Under the pieces are notes generated by a model, which was not told the DNA's origin, ran no database searches, and saw only the letters and a list, made by a program, of their open reading frames with translations. A DNA stretch of 51,025 nucleotides, from NCBI GenBank assembly GCA_902790375.1, contig CADARY010000032.1, positions 1 through 51,025 of the forward strand, read 5' to 3'. Of this stretch, positions 26,242 to 35,197 are shown in pieces. The DNA is from Oscillospiraceae bacterium. GTDB taxonomy: Bacteria; Bacillota; Clostridia; Oscillospirales; Oscillospiraceae. Position 1 is the stretch's first letter. The number at the start of each line of letters is the position of its first letter. The translations under genes and the position numbers were made by a program.

Positions 26242-26913
26242 TCAGTCCCGGCGGAACACGGTTTCAAAGGCCTCGGCGTACAGGCAGCCCGCCTGCGCGC
26301 CGCGCCAGGCGGCCAGACCCCTTAAGGCCTCGGCGGAGCGGGGGTGCGGATAGGGGCGCATGACGCCCTTGTAGCAGGCGAGGGCCTGCAGCTTGACTGC
26401 CAGCCCCTCCTCCCCGATTTCCACATAGTGGTTCGGAAGAAAGCGATTCAATGAGCTGTCCAGCGACCACTCGGTCGAGGAGGCGTTTTCCATGTACCGC
26501 AGCTCCCGCAGGGCCGGGATACCCTCCCGACGCTGGAACAGGCGCACGGCGGCCTGGACGGCGCCGCTGGTAATGGCATGGTCATTGTTGGTGTCGGAGG
26601 GATGGTGGGTTATGATCGCCTCTGCGCCGAAGTCCGCGATGCAGCTCTCGATGAACTGTACCAGCTCCAGGTGGGGCACCGTGTTCATTTTGATGTTGGG
26701 GAAGTCTGCGGCGTAGCCCTTTTCGACCCCCAGGATCGCAAAGGCGCGCTGCTGCTCCTCAGCCAGGGTGGAGGAGAGATTCGCGCGCGCCGCAGCCTGG
26801 TTTGCCATCGTCGCCACGGCAACAGGGTTCCCCTCCCGCGTCAGTCGGTGGATCGTGGCGCCGGCGCCGAGGCATTCGTCATCCGGATGGGCTACAACGA
26901 TCAAGGTTCTCAT
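26242..26913 (-). CDS. PIG-L/LmbE-family deacetylase
   Basis: 223 residues with the zinc motif AHPDDECLGAG (residues 8-18) and the distal HHPSDTNNDH motif. The family removes N-acetyl groups from GlcNAc linked to lipids or small molecules (PIG-L, MshB, BshB). The start is ATG 26913, with CAGGAG upstream; the frame is open further but crosses the promoter. It is the first gene of the cassette, 21 bp ahead of the sugar transferase. Deacetylation followed by N-formylation on one sugar is a reasonable reading. Confidence 0.87.
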   Translation of the reverse strand: MRTLIVVAHPDDECLGAGATIHRLTREGNPVAVATMANQAAARANLSSTLAEEQQRAFAILGVEKGYAADFPNIKMNTVPHLELVQFIESCIADFGAEAIITHHPSDTNNDHAITSGAVQAAVRLFQRREGIPALRELRYMENASSTEWSLDSSLNRFLPNHYVEIGEEGLAVKLQALACYKGVMRPYPHPRSAEALRGLAAWRGAQAGCLYAEAFETVFRRD

Positions 26914-26950
26914 GGCGTTTCTCCTGTGTTCGTATTTGTCGATTAACATA

Positions 26951-26985
26951 ACTTTATCATATCCGGGATAAATAATCAAGAACAA
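26951..26985 (-). promoter_or_regulatory. Promoter of the deacetylase-PqqD cassette
   Basis: Two overlapping fits on the minus strand: TTGATT (26979-26974) with TAAAGT (26956-26951) at 17 nt, or TTGTTC (26985-26980) with TATGAT (26961-26956) at 18 nt. I cannot choose between them. Confidence 0.5.
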
Positions 26986-27025
26986 GAGTAGAACGTGTTA
27001 TCTTTTCCACAAATGGGTTTTGGTG

Positions 27026-27054
27026 TTGAATAACGCGGGCGTTTCTGATAATAT
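27026..27054 (+). promoter_or_regulatory. Promoter of glyS
   Basis: TTGAAT (27026-27031), 17-nt spacer, TAATAT (27049-27054). It gives a 5' untranslated leader of about 200 nt. Confidence 0.7.
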
Positions 27055-27061
27055 ATAGCTT

Positions 27062-27231
27062 CGCCGGGGTAACCGGCGCACATGACTGTACCGCAGCGGA
27101 GGGCGGGCGATCAGCCTGTTCGATTTCTGACAGGGTACGTGCTTGCACTGTGAAACCCTGTACCATGCCGGGGGCGGGCGATCAGCTTTCGACTTCCGCC
27201 AAGGTATAGCGTTATTAAATCTCCGCGGCAT
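27062..27231 (+). repeat. glyS leader with two tandem direct repeats (period about 71 bp)
   Basis: The 15-mer GGGCGGGCGATCAGC occurs at 27101-27115 and 27172-27186. Each copy has TGTACC upstream (27087, 27159) and TTCGAYTTC..CAAGGTA-like sequence downstream. A hairpin (27062-27067 with 27073-27078) opens the leader, and CAGGGT/ACCCTG (27131-27136, 27155-27160) pairs between the copies. No U-tract terminator, T-box core or glycine-riboswitch core was found. A structured RNA or protein-binding leader is possible. Confidence 0.55.
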
Positions 27232-27260
27232 CCAGCCGTGGGAAAGGAAGAAAAGAAAAA

Positions 27261-28575
27261 ATGGAACACAACGAAAAGACAATGGACAAGATCGTCGCCC
27301 TGTGCAAAAACCGCGGCTTCGTGTACGCGGGCAGCGAGATCTACGGCGGCCTCGCCAACTCCTGGGACTACGGCCCCCTCGGCGTGGAGTTCAAGAACAA
27401 CGTGAAGAAGGCATGGCTCAAGAAGTTCGTGCAGGAGAGCGAGTACAACGTCGGCCTCGACGCCGCCATCCTCATGAACCCCCAGACCTGGGTCACCACC
27501 GGCCACGTCTCCAGCTTCTCCGACCCGCTGCTCGACTGCAAGGCCTGCAAGGCCAGACACAGAGCCGACAAGCTCATCGGGGACGAGCATCCCGAGGTCA
27601 ACGTGGACGCCATGAGCTTCGACGAGATGGACGCGTTCATTGCCGGGCATACCGATATCATCTGCCCCGTCTGCGGCAAGCATGACTTTACCCCCATCCG
27701 CAAGTTCAACCTCATGTTCAAGACCGCCATCGGCGTGACCGAGGATTCCTCCTCCGTCTGCTATCTGCGGCCCGAGACCGCCCAGGGCATCTTCGTCAAC
27801 TTTGCGAACATCCAGCGCACCACCCGCCGCAAGCTGCCCTTCGGCGTGTGCCAGGTGGGCAAGGCCTTCCGCAACGAGATCACCCCGGGCAACTTCACCT
27901 TCCGCACCCGCGAGTTTGAGCAGATGGAGTGCGAGTTCTTCGAGCACCTGAGACTGCGCGACCATGAAAAGGCGGAGCTGGCCTTCTACTCCCGCGCCAC
28001 CACCGACATCGAATACGCCTTCCCGTTCACCGACTGGGGCGAGCTGTGGGGCATTGCCGACCGCACCGACTATGACCTGGGCCGCCATCAGGAGGCCAGC
28101 GGCAAGGATCTCACCTACTACGACCAGGACGCCAACGAGCACTACATCCCCTACGTCATCGAGCCGTCCCTCGGCTGCGACCGCGTGGCCCTCGCCTTCC
28201 TGTGCGAGGCGTATGACGAGCAGGTCGTGGGTCAGGACAAGAAGGGCAACGACGATGTGCGCACCGTGCTGCACCTGCATCCGGCCCTGGCTCCCTTCAA
28301 GTGCGCGATCCTGCCGCTTTCCAAGAAGGAAGTGCTCACCGGCCCCGCCATGGAGCTTTACCGCGAGCTCAGCAAGGAGTTCATGTGCGACTACGACGAG
28401 ACCGGCTCCATCGGCAAGCGCTACCGCCGCGAGGATGAGATCGGCACGCCCTTCTGCATCACCTTCGACTTCAACACCCCACTGCGTCACGATCCGCGAG
28501 CGCGACAGCATGGAGCAGGTTCGCATCCCCATCAGCGAGGTCAAGGACTATATCGCCGAGCGCGTGAAGTTCTGA
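27261..28575 (+). CDS. glyS: Glycyl-tRNA synthetase, reading frame broken near 28482
   Basis: Class II alpha2-type GlyRS, which charges tRNA-Gly in the cytoplasm. It begins [30 protein letters not shown] and keeps the [12 protein letters not shown] and RNEITPGNF motifs. The first frame is good to [10 protein letters not shown] (about residue 407). The expected end, [19 protein letters not shown] to the stop at 28575, is in another frame. The family usually has about four residues between these parts, but only 4 nt are present, so an 8-nt deletion fits. The first frame then runs on by chance into nadE. The gene is essential, so either an assembly error or a true late frameshift is possible. 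Confidence 0.85.
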
Positions 28576-28585
28576 GGACAAGCGC

Positions 28586-28676
28586 ACCCCCTCCGCTCCG
28601 GTACGCGCATCGGGACAGCTCCCCTCCGGGGGAGCTGTCGCGGCGCGTCCCCCGCGAGCGCCGTGACGGAGAGGGT
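28586..28676. repeat. 91-bp palindromic repeat between glyS and nadE
   Basis: Imperfect terminal inverted repeats (ACCCCCTCCGCTCCGG against CCGTGACGGAGAGGGT, 12/16) enclose an 11-bp hairpin (28614-28624 with 28629-28639, GACAGCTCCCC/GGGGAGCTGTC). It looks like a small dispersed repeat of the kind common in gut Clostridia. It has no stop in the glyS first frame, which is why a false glyS-nadE fusion appears open. Confidence 0.6.
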
Positions 28677-28703
28677 AAATATCACGAAAGTCAGGTATTT
28701 TCT

Positions 28704-30593
28704 GTGAAAAACGGATTTATCAAGGTCGCTGCCGCCGCGCCTGTCATCCGGGTCTGCGACTGCGACTATAACGCGGACCGGGTCATTGAGACGATCGAAA
28801 AGGCCGACAGGCTCGGCGTCAAGGTGCTGGCCTTCCCGGCGCTGACGCTCACGGGCGTGGAGTGCCGCGATCTGTTCCGCCACCGCGTCCTGCTCGACGG
28901 GGCGGAAAAGGCCCTTCAAAAGGTCGTCGCCGCGACGAAGGGGAAGGACATGCTGGTGCTGGTCGGCACGGTGCTCTCCCTCGGCCAGGCGGTCAACAGT
29001 GCCGCCGCCGCCGTGTCGGACGGCAGGCTCCTGGCCCTCATTCCCCAGCGCCGCGAGACCGCGCAGTTCATCGGCGACAGCGGCAGCTTCCACGAGATCG
29101 ACAACGACGAAGCCGGCTTTGAGGCGGTGCCCTGCGATGCCGACACCATCATCTGGTGCCAGGCGCTTCCGGCCCTCGGCATCGCGATGGAACTGGGCCC
29201 TGACCTGGACAACGTCTGGTCTTATGAGGCCCGCAACGCCCGCGCTGGTGCATCGCTGATCGTCAAGATGGCGGATTTCCCGCAGACGGTCTGTTCCACC
29301 CGGGACGCGGAGCTGAACGCAAAATACGAATCCCGGCACAACCTCGCCGCTGTGATGCTCGCCGCCCCCGGCAAGGGGGAGAGCAGCACCGACAACAGCT
29401 ATTCCGGCCTGTGCCTTGTCGCCGAAAACGGAGACATCCTCGCCGAGACCGAGGGCGAGGACAGCTTTGCCGTCACGGAGATCGACGTGGAATATCTCGA
29501 AAACCTCCGCCGTCAGAGCGGGGATTTCGACTGGGTGGACGAGGACTATACCGCCGTCGCCTGGAATTGCGCGAAGGCCGACACCACGCTCACCCGCCGC
29601 TTCAACAAGCACCCGCAGCTGCCCGAGAATCCCGCCGACCTGCCCGCTTACTGCGAGCGCATGCTGGATATCCAGGTGTCGGCCCTCGTCAAGCGCATGC
29701 AGTACGCGGGCCTCACCCACTGTGTCGTGGGCATCTCCGGCGGCGTGGACTCGACCCTCGCGGTCATGGTCTCGGCCCTGGCGGTCAGGCGCATGGGATA
29801 TCCCGCCGCCAACGTCATCGCCTGCACCATGCCCTGCTTCGGCACCTCCAGCCGCACCAAATCCAATGCGGTCGTGGTGGCCGAGCAGTGGGGCTGCGAG
29901 GTGCGCGTCATCGACATCACCAAGGCCGTCCTCCAGCACTTTGAGGATATCGGCCACGCCCGCGACGATTACTCCATCGCCTTTGAAAACGCCCAGGCGC
30001 GCGAGCGGACGCAGGTGCTCATGGACATCGCCAACAAGGTGAACGGCCTTGACGTCGGCACCGAGGATCTGAGCGAATTTATCGACGGCTGGTGCACCTA
30101 CAACGGCGACCACACCAGCATGTATGACGTGAACCTCGGCCTCACGAAGACGCAGGTGCGCGCAAACGTCGGCCACATCGCCGCGACGACGGAGGACAAG
30201 CTCCTCAAGGCCGCGCTCTATGATGTGCTGGACTGCCCCGTCACGCCGGAGCTGCTGCCCATCCGGGATGATATGATCGAGCAGAAGAGCGAGGACGCCG
30301 TCGGCTCCTACTCGCTGCAGGATTTCTTTACGCATCACATTCTGGTCAACGGCTTCGCGCCGTCCAAGGTGTTCCGCCTGGCGAAAGCGGCCTACGGCGA
30401 CGAGTTCAGCGACGAGGAATTGAAGCGCTGGCTCACAAGCTGGTGCAGGCGGCTCTTCTCCCAGCAGTTCAAGCGCTCCTGCCTGATGGACGGACCGGCG
30501 GTGCAGGCCTTCACGGTCTCCCCGCGCACGGGCTTCCGCATCCCCTCCGACGGGGAGGCGGCGCTGTTCCTGAAGGATCTGGATACGATCTGA
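28704..30593 (+). CDS. nadE: NAD+ synthetase with degenerate glutaminase domain
   Basis: 629 residues from GTG 28704. The C-terminal synthetase domain is intact: the ATP pyrophosphatase loop [26 protein letters not shown] and the C-terminal PPSDGEA-like segment. It amidates nicotinic acid adenine dinucleotide to NAD. The N-terminal nitrilase-fold domain, which normally frees ammonia from glutamine, lacks all three catalytic residues: Ala46 in FPALTLTG where Glu is expected, Gln115 in LIPQRRE where Lys is expected, and no Cys in GIAMELGPD where the nucleophile belongs. It probably uses free ammonia. Confidence 0.88.
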   Translation: MKNGFIKVAAAAPVIRVCDCDYNADRVIETIEKADRLGVKVLAFPALTLTGVECRDLFRHRVLLDGAEKALQKVVAATKGKDMLVLVGTVLSLGQAVNSAAAAVSDGRLLALIPQRRETAQFIGDSGSFHEIDNDEAGFEAVPCDADTIIWCQALPALGIAMELGPDLDNVWSYEARNARAGASLIVKMADFPQTVCSTRDAELNAKYESRHNLAAVMLAAPGKGESSTDNSYSGLCLVAENGDILAETEGEDSFAVTEIDVEYLENLRRQSGDFDWVDEDYTAVAWNCAKADTTLTRRFNKHPQLPENPADLPAYCERMLDIQVSALVKRMQYAGLTHCVVGISGGVDSTLAVMVSALAVRRMGYPAANVIACTMPCFGTSSRTKSNAVVVAEQWGCEVRVIDITKAVLQHFEDIGHARDDYSIAFENAQARERTQVLMDIANKVNGLDVGTEDLSEFIDGWCTYNGDHTSMYDVNLGLTKTQVRANVGHIAATTEDKLLKAALYDVLDCPVTPELLPIRDDMIEQKSEDAVGSYSLQDFFTHHILVNGFAPSKVFRLAKAAYGDEFSDEELKRWLTSWCRRLFSQQFKRSCLMDGPAVQAFTVSPRTGFRIPSDGEAALFLKDLDTI

Positions 30594-30600
30594 GCTTTGG

Positions 30601-30640
30601 CAGCCTCCTTTTTGCTGAAGGGGGCTGTTTTTTAATTTTA
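30601..30640 (+). terminator. Terminator of nadE
   Basis: An 8-bp stem (30601-30608 with 30620-30627, one G-U pair) followed by TTTTTTAATTTTA. Confidence 0.8.
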
Positions 30641-30780
30641 TGGGTATCGGCATTCATCAGCAAGGTTCCCTGTATGACCGTAGGGGCGATTCACGAATCG
30701 CCCGGCGGCAAAGGCCGCATCCGACGAATGCGCCTACGATGTACGCGGTGATTGTCAGCTGAGTAAAGCCGATACCCATA
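30639..30780. repeat. MITE-like element, copy 1 (142 bp)
   Basis: Bounded by TATGGGTATCGGC (30639-30651) and its perfect inverse GCCGATACCCATA (30768-30780). With flanking bases the terminal inverted repeats reach 23 bp with 19 matches. The core contains GTAGGGGCGATT, a hairpin GGCGATTCACGAATCGCC and a second CCTAC end. A second copy with the same ends is at 50679-50876. No open frame. Confidence 0.75.
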
Positions 30781-30818
30781 TTCATTTTTATGCGTTAGAA
30801 GAATTTACATTTCTGCTG

Positions 30819-30847
30819 TTGCATGAATCGGCAAAGAATAGTAAACT
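30819..30847 (+). promoter_or_regulatory. Promoter of the M13 peptidase gene
   Basis: TTGCAT (30819-30824), 17-nt spacer, TAAACT (30842-30847), just downstream of the MITE-like element. GAAGGAG precedes the ATG at 30894. Confidence 0.5.
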
Positions 30848-30893
30848 GATAGAAGCTTGACAATATCCTGTACAACGGGAAGGAGTATGACGA

Positions 30894-32936
30894 ATGAAAA
30901 AACTGCTCAGCATCCTGCTGGCGCTTGCGATGCTCGCGTCGCTGACCGCGCCCGCCTTTGCCGACGAGCCGGATTACACCACCGGTACGCCCTGGCTCTG
31001 CATCGACCTGGACGGCGTCGTGACCGCGGACACCCCCGCCGACCTGAAGGACAACTTTGCCCTTGCGGCCAACAAGGACAGGATCCTCGCGCTTGAGATC
31101 CCGGAAGGCTACAGCTTCGGCGGCACCGTGATGGATGTGAACCTGAAGCAGATGCAGGACGTCAGGAACATGTTCCTCGGCGATGCGCCGGAGGGACACG
31201 ACGCAAGGCTCGCCTATGACCTCTTTCAGCTGATGATGGACTGGGACAGCCGCAACGCGCTGGGCGTCGCCCCGCTCAAGGAGCTGATCGCGCCCGTGGA
31301 GGCCGTCGACTCGATCGAAAAGCTGAGCGCGTATTTCGTCGAAACCCGTGACGAGGATGAGCTTGCCGCGCTCTTTTTTGCCGGTTCCGCTCAGGATCAG
31401 CTGGATTCCAGCCGCAATGTGCTTGCTGTGGGGAATGCCGGCCTGCTGCTGGAAGACTCCGCCGAGTATGAAAAGCTGACCGCCTATGGCGCCATCAAGA
31501 AGGACGCCATCACGGAGCTTGCGCGCAAGATGCTGGTCAAGCTCGGCTATACCGAGGACGAGGCGCAGCGGAAAATCGACAACTGCTTCGCCTTTGAGAC
31601 GATGCTCGCTCCCGCCCTGTACACCAATGAGGATCAACAGAAGCCGGACTATTATGAGAAGATACTCAATTTCTACAGCCATGAAGAGATGAAGGCGGCG
31701 GAGGGCCCGCTCCCGATCCTGGAGGATCTGGCGGCAACGGGCTACCCCGAGACGGATCGGTATCAGGTCATAAACCCGGACGGCCTCAAAAAGCTGATTG
31801 AGCTCTATACCGACGAAAACCTGCCCCTCATCAAGGACTTTATGATCGTACACGGCGCGCGCGACGCGGCCGGGAGCCTTGACCGCGAGTGCTATGAATG
31901 GAACTATGCCTGCAAAAACGCAATCTCCGGCGCGAGCGGCATGCTCGACGATGAGACGGTGTTTTCCAGTTCGGTTGCCGCGGCGCTGGAATGGCCCGTG
32001 GCGCAGCTCTACACCCAGACCTACCTCAGGCAGGAGGACAAGGACCGCATCATGGACATGATGAAGGAGATCCTGGACGCCTATCACGGCATCATCGAAG
32101 AGGCCGACTTCCTTTCTGACGCGACCCGCGAAAGGGCCATCAAGAAGCTGGAGGGCATCAAGCCCCGCAGCCTGTGGCCCGACAGCTGGGACATTTACAG
32201 CTGCGACGGACTGGACTTCGACGGGCCGGAGAAGGGCGGCACGCTCTGGGAGGCCATAAGGCGCATCGGCGCATACAATCTCGCCAGGAATGTCAGGGAG
32301 TTCCCCGAACCTGTCGACAAGGAAAAGTGGGCTGCGCCGCCGACGATCGTCAACTGCTTCTACGACTGGTCAAACAACACCGTTACCATTCTCGGCGCCT
32401 TTGCCCAGGGCAGCCTTTACAGCAGCGACATGAGCGATGAGGAGGTGCTGGCCAAGGTCGGCTGCCTGATCGGCCATGAGATCTCCCACGGCTTTGATTC
32501 CAGCGGCGCTCAGTTCGACGAGAACGGCAACATGGCCGACTGGTGGACAGAGGAGGACTACGCCGCTTTTGTTACCCGCAACCAGAAAATGGAGGACTAC
32601 TACAACGCCATGCACCCCTGGGAGGGGCAGGACTTCTACGGCAGCATCATGACCGGCGAGGCCGGGGCCGATATGGCGGGCATGAAGGCCGTCCTGCGCG
32701 TTGCAGCCCAGAGGGAGAACTTCGACTATGACGCCTTCTTCCGCGCCTATGCGGAGCTCTGGCTCGAAAAGGACAGCCTGCAGAGAGCCTATGTGCACAT
32801 CAACGACGTGCACCCGATGTCTTATCTGCGCATCAACTGCACGCTCCAGCAGTTTGACGAGTTTTTGAACTTCTACGGCATCACCGAGGGCGACGGCATG
32901 TATCTTGCCCCGGAGAACCGCGTGATCGTCTGGTAA
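30894..32936 (+). CDS. Secreted M13-family (neprilysin-like) zinc metallopeptidase
   Basis: 680 residues. A signal peptide (residues 1-23, cleavage after APAFA) targets it for export. The catalytic domain holds the zinc motif HEISH in LIGHEISHGFDSSGAQFDENG and the third ligand in GEAGADMAGMKA; the C-terminus ends NRVIVW where many relatives end in a Cys-containing CxxW. The family cleaves short peptides outside the cell. The metal site is complete, so activity is expected. It is followed 25 bp later by a second secreted protein gene. Confidence 0.88.
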   Translation: MKKLLSILLALAMLASLTAPAFADEPDYTTGTPWLCIDLDGVVTADTPADLKDNFALAANKDRILALEIPEGYSFGGTVMDVNLKQMQDVRNMFLGDAPEGHDARLAYDLFQLMMDWDSRNALGVAPLKELIAPVEAVDSIEKLSAYFVETRDEDELAALFFAGSAQDQLDSSRNVLAVGNAGLLLEDSAEYEKLTAYGAIKKDAITELARKMLVKLGYTEDEAQRKIDNCFAFETMLAPALYTNEDQQKPDYYEKILNFYSHEEMKAAEGPLPILEDLAATGYPETDRYQVINPDGLKKLIELYTDENLPLIKDFMIVHGARDAAGSLDRECYEWNYACKNAISGASGMLDDETVFSSSVAAALEWPVAQLYTQTYLRQEDKDRIMDMMKEILDAYHGIIEEADFLSDATRERAIKKLEGIKPRSLWPDSWDIYSCDGLDFDGPEKGGTLWEAIRRIGAYNLARNVREFPEPVDKEKWAAPPTIVNCFYDWSNNTVTILGAFAQGSLYSSDMSDEEVLAKVGCLIGHEISHGFDSSGAQFDENGNMADWWTEEDYAAFVTRNQKMEDYYNAMHPWEGQDFYGSIMTGEAGADMAGMKAVLRVAAQRENFDYDAFFRAYAELWLEKDSLQRAYVHINDVHPMSYLRINCTLQQFDEFLNFYGITEGDGMYLAPENRVIVW

Positions 32937-32961
32937 AACGCAGAGAGAGGGAAAAACCGGT

Positions 32962-33645
32962 ATGAGAAAAGAAATCGTCTCTGCACTGTGCGTGCTCGTG
33001 TGCCTGTGCGTGATCCTGAGCGCGGGCGCCGCTGCCGACACCGGGAAAACGGACAGGGCTCCGTTTGCCTATGAGCATGACCCGCGGGACAATCCCACCG
33101 CCATGCGGGATATCGTGTATAATCCCGACGCGGTTTACGGCTTCTCTCCCAGCAAGGCGGAGGAATCCACGCTGAAAGACTATGCAGACGCCATCGACTG
33201 GACAGATGAAAAACAGGTCGCCGATGCCCGCGGGCAGCGCCAGGCTTATCACGACAGCATGGAAGAGCTGTATGATATCATCCTGGACATGGTCAAGGCC
33301 GACGAAGATATCGAGACGATCGCCCGCACCGTCAGCCGACGCCGCAATGAGCTGCGCCTGGAAGCCGGCAAGGACGACCCCGAAGGCCTGGCCCTCACAA
33401 AAAAGCGGAACCTGGAGATCTACGGCAATGAGCTTGGCCCCACGCCGGAATGGCTGTATGAGAAATACGGCTCCTGGGAAGCGGTGCTGCTCAAGGCCCT
33501 GGGGGCCAACGCAGGTATGGACGCCTGCGTAGGCCTCTACGACGAGTATTACTATCTCTACAATCCGGAGAACGGGCCCGACGCCGGGACGCCGCCTCAG
33601 AAAGAGCCCGCCGCCGACGGCAGCGGCGCGCCCCGGGCGGCCTGA
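32962..33645 (+). CDS. Secreted protein of unknown function (227 aa)
   Basis: The N-terminal signal peptide (residues 1-25, peptidase I site near AGAAA) is followed by a mostly helical, charged domain with ERDPRDNP-like EHDPRDNPTAMRDI, a VYGFSPS motif and a Pro/Ala-rich low-complexity C-terminal tail. No enzyme motif was recognised. Its position directly after the M13 peptidase gene and before a terminator suggests one operon, perhaps a substrate, inhibitor or partner of the peptidase. Confidence 0.75.
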   Translation: MRKEIVSALCVLVCLCVILSAGAAADTGKTDRAPFAYEHDPRDNPTAMRDIVYNPDAVYGFSPSKAEESTLKDYADAIDWTDEKQVADARGQRQAYHDSMEELYDIILDMVKADEDIETIARTVSRRRNELRLEAGKDDPEGLALTKKRNLEIYGNELGPTPEWLYEKYGSWEAVLLKALGANAGMDACVGLYDEYYYLYNPENGPDAGTPPQKEPAADGSGAPRAA

Positions 33646-33681
33646 TCCCCTTGCGTTTTCGTACAATTTCACAAGAAGCAG

Positions 33682-33726
33682 CCGCATGTCCCCAGAGAAT
33701 TTTTACACAGGGACATGCGGTTTTTC
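33682..33726 (+). terminator. Terminator after the secreted-protein gene
   Basis: A perfect 10-bp stem (33682-33691 with 33711-33720) followed by TTTTTC. Confidence 0.8.
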
Positions 33727-33756
33727 TTGTATCTTTATTCCCGTTTGCAGTATAAT
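33727..33756 (+). promoter_or_regulatory. Promoter of gdhA
   Basis: TTGTAT (33727-33732), 18-nt spacer, perfect TATAAT (33751-33756); CAGGAGGAAAG then ATG 33800. Confidence 0.75.
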
Positions 33757-33766
33757 TTGCGGGTAG

Positions 33767-35149
<1,383 letters not shown>

Positions 35150-35157
35150 TCCATAGC

Positions 35158-35197
35158 GCGACAAAAAAAGACACCGAAGGGTGTCTTTTTTTGTCGC
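35158..35197. terminator. Bidirectional terminator between gdhA and the arginine operon
   Basis: A perfect 18-bp stem (35158-35175 with 35180-35197) containing A7 in one arm and T7 in the other, serving both convergent transcripts. Confidence 0.88.

Noticed and set aside
27087-27180. T-box or glycine riboswitch in the glyS leader
   Set aside because: GTACC strings recall the T-box, but the AGGGTGGNACCGCG core, specifier stem and terminator are missing, and glycine-aptamer core sequences are absent.
27261-30593. A single 1110-residue glycyl-tRNA synthetase/NAD synthetase fusion protein
   Set aside because: The true GlyRS ending lies in another frame up to 28575, a repeat element follows, and NadE has its own start at 28704. 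The joined frame is a by-product of a frameshift and GC-rich spacer.
30690-30750. Enterobacterial REP sequence inside the first MITE-like copy
   Set aside because: A short resemblance (GTAGGCGCATTCGTCGGATG) is explained by palindrome composition; flanks and ends belong to the local element.
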